Shown here: one piece after another, positions 12,892 through 14,843 of the stretch
Layout: every line of letters begins with the position of its first letter
Position numbering within the stretch: the first letter of the stretch is position 1
NCBI GenBank assembly: GCA_965651255.1
Contig: CBFGRU010000051.1
Coordinates: 1 to 14,843, forward strand
Source of the DNA: CBFGRU01 sp965651255
GTDB lineage: Bacteria; Planctomycetota; Phycisphaerae; Phycisphaerales; SM1A02
Direction: 5' to 3'
Length of the DNA stretch: 14,843 bases
Program-made: the position numbers and the translations under genes
Notes under the pieces: model-generated
What the model saw: only the letters and a program-made list of their open reading frames with translations
Told to the model about the DNA's origin: nothing
The model's database searches: none

Positions 12892-13040
12892 TTCGCCAGA
12901 ACCCGGTGGCTTGACGCTTCCACCGGCCGGTAAAGACCCGTCCAGGGTGGACGGGGCCGGTTGTCCATTCATTCGTTTTGCACTTGCCGCGCAAGCGTCC
13001 GCGGTCGCGAGTTCCAGCGTGGGACTTGCCCGAATTCTCC
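12892..13040 (+). promoter_or_regulatory. Hairpin-rich rpsA leader with two mutually exclusive stems
   Basis: Three local hairpins can form: CCGGTGG/CCACCGG (12903-12909, 12920-12926), CCCGTCCA/TGGACGGG around a GGG loop (12937-12944, 12948-12955), and CTTGC/GCAAG (12983-12987, 12991-12995). A fourth stem, ACCGGC 12922-12927 with GCCGGT 12956-12961, encloses the second hairpin but uses bases of the first, so the two states exclude each other. No Shine-Dalgarno sequence precedes ATG 13041. In E. coli the rpsA start region also has successive hairpins and no good Shine-Dalgarno, and S1 represses its own translation there; the same logic is inferred here. No T-run follows the second hairpin, so an MFS terminator is less likely. 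Confidence 0.5.
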
Positions 13041-14804
13041 ATGGTCAATTACAACCTCATTCGTGAACTTGGAACGGCCGAAGATCAGGCCACCGCACTC
13101 CTCAAAGAAGCGTTCGGCGATCAGGTCGCCGATGGCGAAATGGATGTGCTCCTCAAAGGTCAAATCGGTGACTTCGTCCCCAACAACATTCTCAAGGGCC
13201 GCATCGTCGGCTTCGCAGGCGATGATGTCGTCATCGATGTCGGCCTGAAGTCCGAAGGTCTCGTCAAGAAGTCCGAGTGGGACAATCCCGAGGACATCGA
13301 AATCGGCGACGATGTCGAAGTCCTGCTCGAGCGACTCGAGGATGAGTCGGGAGTGGTTTCGCTCTCGAAGTTCAAGGCGGATCGCATTCGGGGCTGGGAA
13401 CGAATCCTTGAATCGAAGGCCGAGAACGATGTCGTCGAAGGCAAGGTCACCCGCAAGATCAAGGGTGGTCTGCTGGTTGACATCGGCGTCCCCGTCTTCC
13501 TGCCGGCTTCGCAAGTGGATATTCGTCGGCCGGGCGACATCGGTGAGTACATCGGTCGAACCATACGTGCAGTCATCCTGAAGATTGACACCGATCGACG
13601 AAACATTGTGGTTTCACGACGCAAGCTCATCGAGCAGGAGCGCGAAGAAGCCAAGAAGAATCTTCTGACCAGCGTGAAGGAAGGCGATCTGGTCCGCGGA
13701 ACAGTGACGAACATCGCAGACTTCGGCGCTTTCGTCGATCTTGGCGGTCTCGATGGCCTTCTGCACATTACGGATATGTCATGGGGCCGCGTGAATCACC
13801 CGAGCGACATTGTTCGCATCGGCGATGAAGTCGAAGTGAAGATCCTGAACATCGACTTCGAAAAGGAAAAGATCGCGCTCGGCCTCAAGCAGCGTGAGCC
13901 ATCACCGTGGGCGGAAATCGAGAGTCGCTACCCGATCAACAGCCGCGTCAACGGCGAAGTAGTCAACCTCGTTTCCTACGGTGCCTTCGTCAAGCTCGAA
14001 GATGGCATCGAAGGCCTCGTACACATCTCCGAAATGTCGTGGACCCGCCGCATCAACCATCCGTCAGAGTTGGTCACGGTGGGCGATCAGGTCGAAGTGG
14101 TGGTTCTGGATATCGACAAGGACAAGCAGGAAATCTCGCTCGGCATGAAGCAGACCGAGGTGAACCCCTGGGAACTGGTCAGCGAGAAGTACCCGCCCGG
14201 AACGATTATCGAAGGCAAGGTCCGCAACCTGGCGAACTATGGCGCCTTCATCGAAATCGAGCCCGGCATCGATGGATTGCTCCACGTCTCAGACATCAGT
14301 TGGACGAAGAAAGTCGCTCATCCGAACGAGGTGTACAAGAAGGGCGATGTCGTCAAGTGCGTCATCATCGATGTCGATCAGGAAAAGCAGCGGATCGGCC
14401 TCGGCGTGAAGCAACTCACCGAAGACCCGTGGCATCACGCCATTCCCGATGCTTACAAGCCGGGCATGATCGTGAAGGGGAAGGTGACGAAGATCACCAA
14501 CTTCGGCGTGTTCGTTGAACTCGAAGACGATCTGGAAGGCCTGCTGCACATTTCCGAATTGGCCGACCACAAGGTCGAGAATCCGCAAGACGTCGTGAAG
14601 GCGGGCGAGGAACTGGAAGTCAAGATCCTGCGCGTCGACACCGACGAACGGAAGATCGGCCTCTCGCTGAAGCGAGCCCAGTGGAGCCAAGCCGAAGAAG
14701 AGCGGTACACCCGCAAGGAAGAGAAACAGCGTGGTCCGGAAGGCCCGACGCGCGGCGGCATGGACGACCACGGCGCCCTTGGTACGGACAAGATCAAGTT
14801 CTGA
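13041..14804 (+). CDS. rpsA: 30S ribosomal protein S1, six S1 domains
   Basis: A 587-residue RNA-binding protein that holds mRNA on the 30S subunit during initiation. Six OB-fold S1 domains (PF00575) can be placed at about 48-111, 129-195, 214-284, 300-371, 386-458 and 473-545. Domains 3-6 carry the strong signature FGAFVDLGGLDGLLHITDMSW and its variants (YGAFVKLEDGIEGLVHISEMSW, YGAFIEIEPGIDGLLHVSDISW, FGVFVELEDDLEGLLHISEL), each ending in a KIxLGLKQ-type strand. Domains 1 and 2 are diverged, as in the ribosome-docking part of the Gram-negative long form. A charged tail rich in Glu, Lys and Gly (546-587) closes it. Length and order fit a full-length S1. The start ATG 13041 (MVNYNLIREL) is preferred over a frame from 12978, whose extra residues are Arg/Pro-rich and translate the leader. 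No terminator is visible in the 39 bases that remain. Confidence 0.96.
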   Translation: MVNYNLIRELGTAEDQATALLKEAFGDQVADGEMDVLLKGQIGDFVPNNILKGRIVGFAGDDVVIDVGLKSEGLVKKSEWDNPEDIEIGDDVEVLLERLEDESGVVSLSKFKADRIRGWERILESKAENDVVEGKVTRKIKGGLLVDIGVPVFLPASQVDIRRPGDIGEYIGRTIRAVILKIDTDRRNIVVSRRKLIEQEREEAKKNLLTSVKEGDLVRGTVTNIADFGAFVDLGGLDGLLHITDMSWGRVNHPSDIVRIGDEVEVKILNIDFEKEKIALGLKQREPSPWAEIESRYPINSRVNGEVVNLVSYGAFVKLEDGIEGLVHISEMSWTRRINHPSELVTVGDQVEVVVLDIDKDKQEISLGMKQTEVNPWELVSEKYPPGTIIEGKVRNLANYGAFIEIEPGIDGLLHVSDISWTKKVAHPNEVYKKGDVVKCVIIDVDQEKQRIGLGVKQLTEDPWHHAIPDAYKPGMIVKGKVTKITNFGVFVELEDDLEGLLHISELADHKVENPQDVVKAGEELEVKILRVDTDERKIGLSLKRAQWSQAEEERYTRKEEKQRGPEGPTRGGMDDHGALGTDKIKF

Positions 14805-14843
14805 TCCGGTCCGCAACATTCGTAGGTCAGCAAACAACAGGCC

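Noticed and set aside
12937..12961. Strong hairpin as terminator of the MFS gene
   Set aside because: No T-run follows on the plus strand and it lies over 110 bases past the MFS stop; a leader element fits better.
14289..14837. 182-residue minus-strand open frame over the end of rpsA
   Set aside because: The Phe/Leu/Asp repeats are the antisense of repeated S1 domains, not an independent protein.
1..14843. Mobile element, prophage, CRISPR, toxin-antitoxin or defence system
   Set aside because: No transposase, integrase, repeat-spacer array, small paired genes or defence-type nuclease or ATPase is visible; gene content is ordinary chromosomal.

Overview
The window is a GC-rich, gene-dense bacterial chromosome segment with thirteen protein genes and no rRNA, tRNA, CRISPR array, insertion sequence or phage gene. 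The gene mix (a pyrophosphate-type phosphofructokinase, many short lipoproteins, few Shine-Dalgarno sequences, isolated genes pointing both ways) and the wording of the small lipoprotein at 10725-11012 suggest a member of the Planctomycetota, perhaps class Phycisphaerae. That placement is inference; there is no marker RNA here to prove it.

Layout, left to right. At 22-834 (-) lies a metal-dependent amidohydrolase. At 1041-1751 (+) is a GNAT acetyltransferase that looks like the N-terminal half of the GNAT-nitrilase fusion proteins, here standing alone. At 1797-2591 (+) is an unrecognised 264-residue protein, convergent with a MATE efflux transporter (2621-4144, -). Divergent from the transporter is an exported protein with two thioredoxin folds (4381-5565, +), only the second of which has a WCGPC active site. 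It converges, with a 4-base gap, on a two-gene minus-strand unit: phosphofructokinase (6576-7775) followed by a ChaN-like lipoprotein (5570-6550). Then come an unknown lipoprotein (7866-8504, +), a lone DppB-type ABC permease (8533-9480, -) and an ankyrin-repeat gene just upstream of it (9496-10041, -). A HIT-family protein (10072-10623, +) diverges from the ankyrin gene. A small lipoprotein (10725-11012, -) ends at a clear intrinsic terminator. A 450-base non-coding stretch holding a long inverted repeat precedes an MFS transporter (11463-12824, +), and the window ends with six-domain ribosomal protein S1 (13041-14804, +) behind a hairpin-rich leader.

The genes do not form one pathway. The envelope theme is strong: three lipoproteins, one exported thioredoxin-like protein and three membrane transporters. 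The rest is central metabolism and translation.

No new multi-gene system was found. The signals most worth a second look are non-coding: (1) the rpsA leader, with a strong hairpin and two mutually exclusive stems and no Shine-Dalgarno sequence; (2) the inverted repeat at 11195-11328, which could fold into a closed, branched RNA; (3) a recurring TANNNT hexamer 5-7 bases before the start codon of five genes, as expected for leaderless mRNAs; (4) a 10-bp inverted repeat in front of the thioredoxin-like gene. Only by-eye reading was possible; no homology search, folding energy or promoter model was run.
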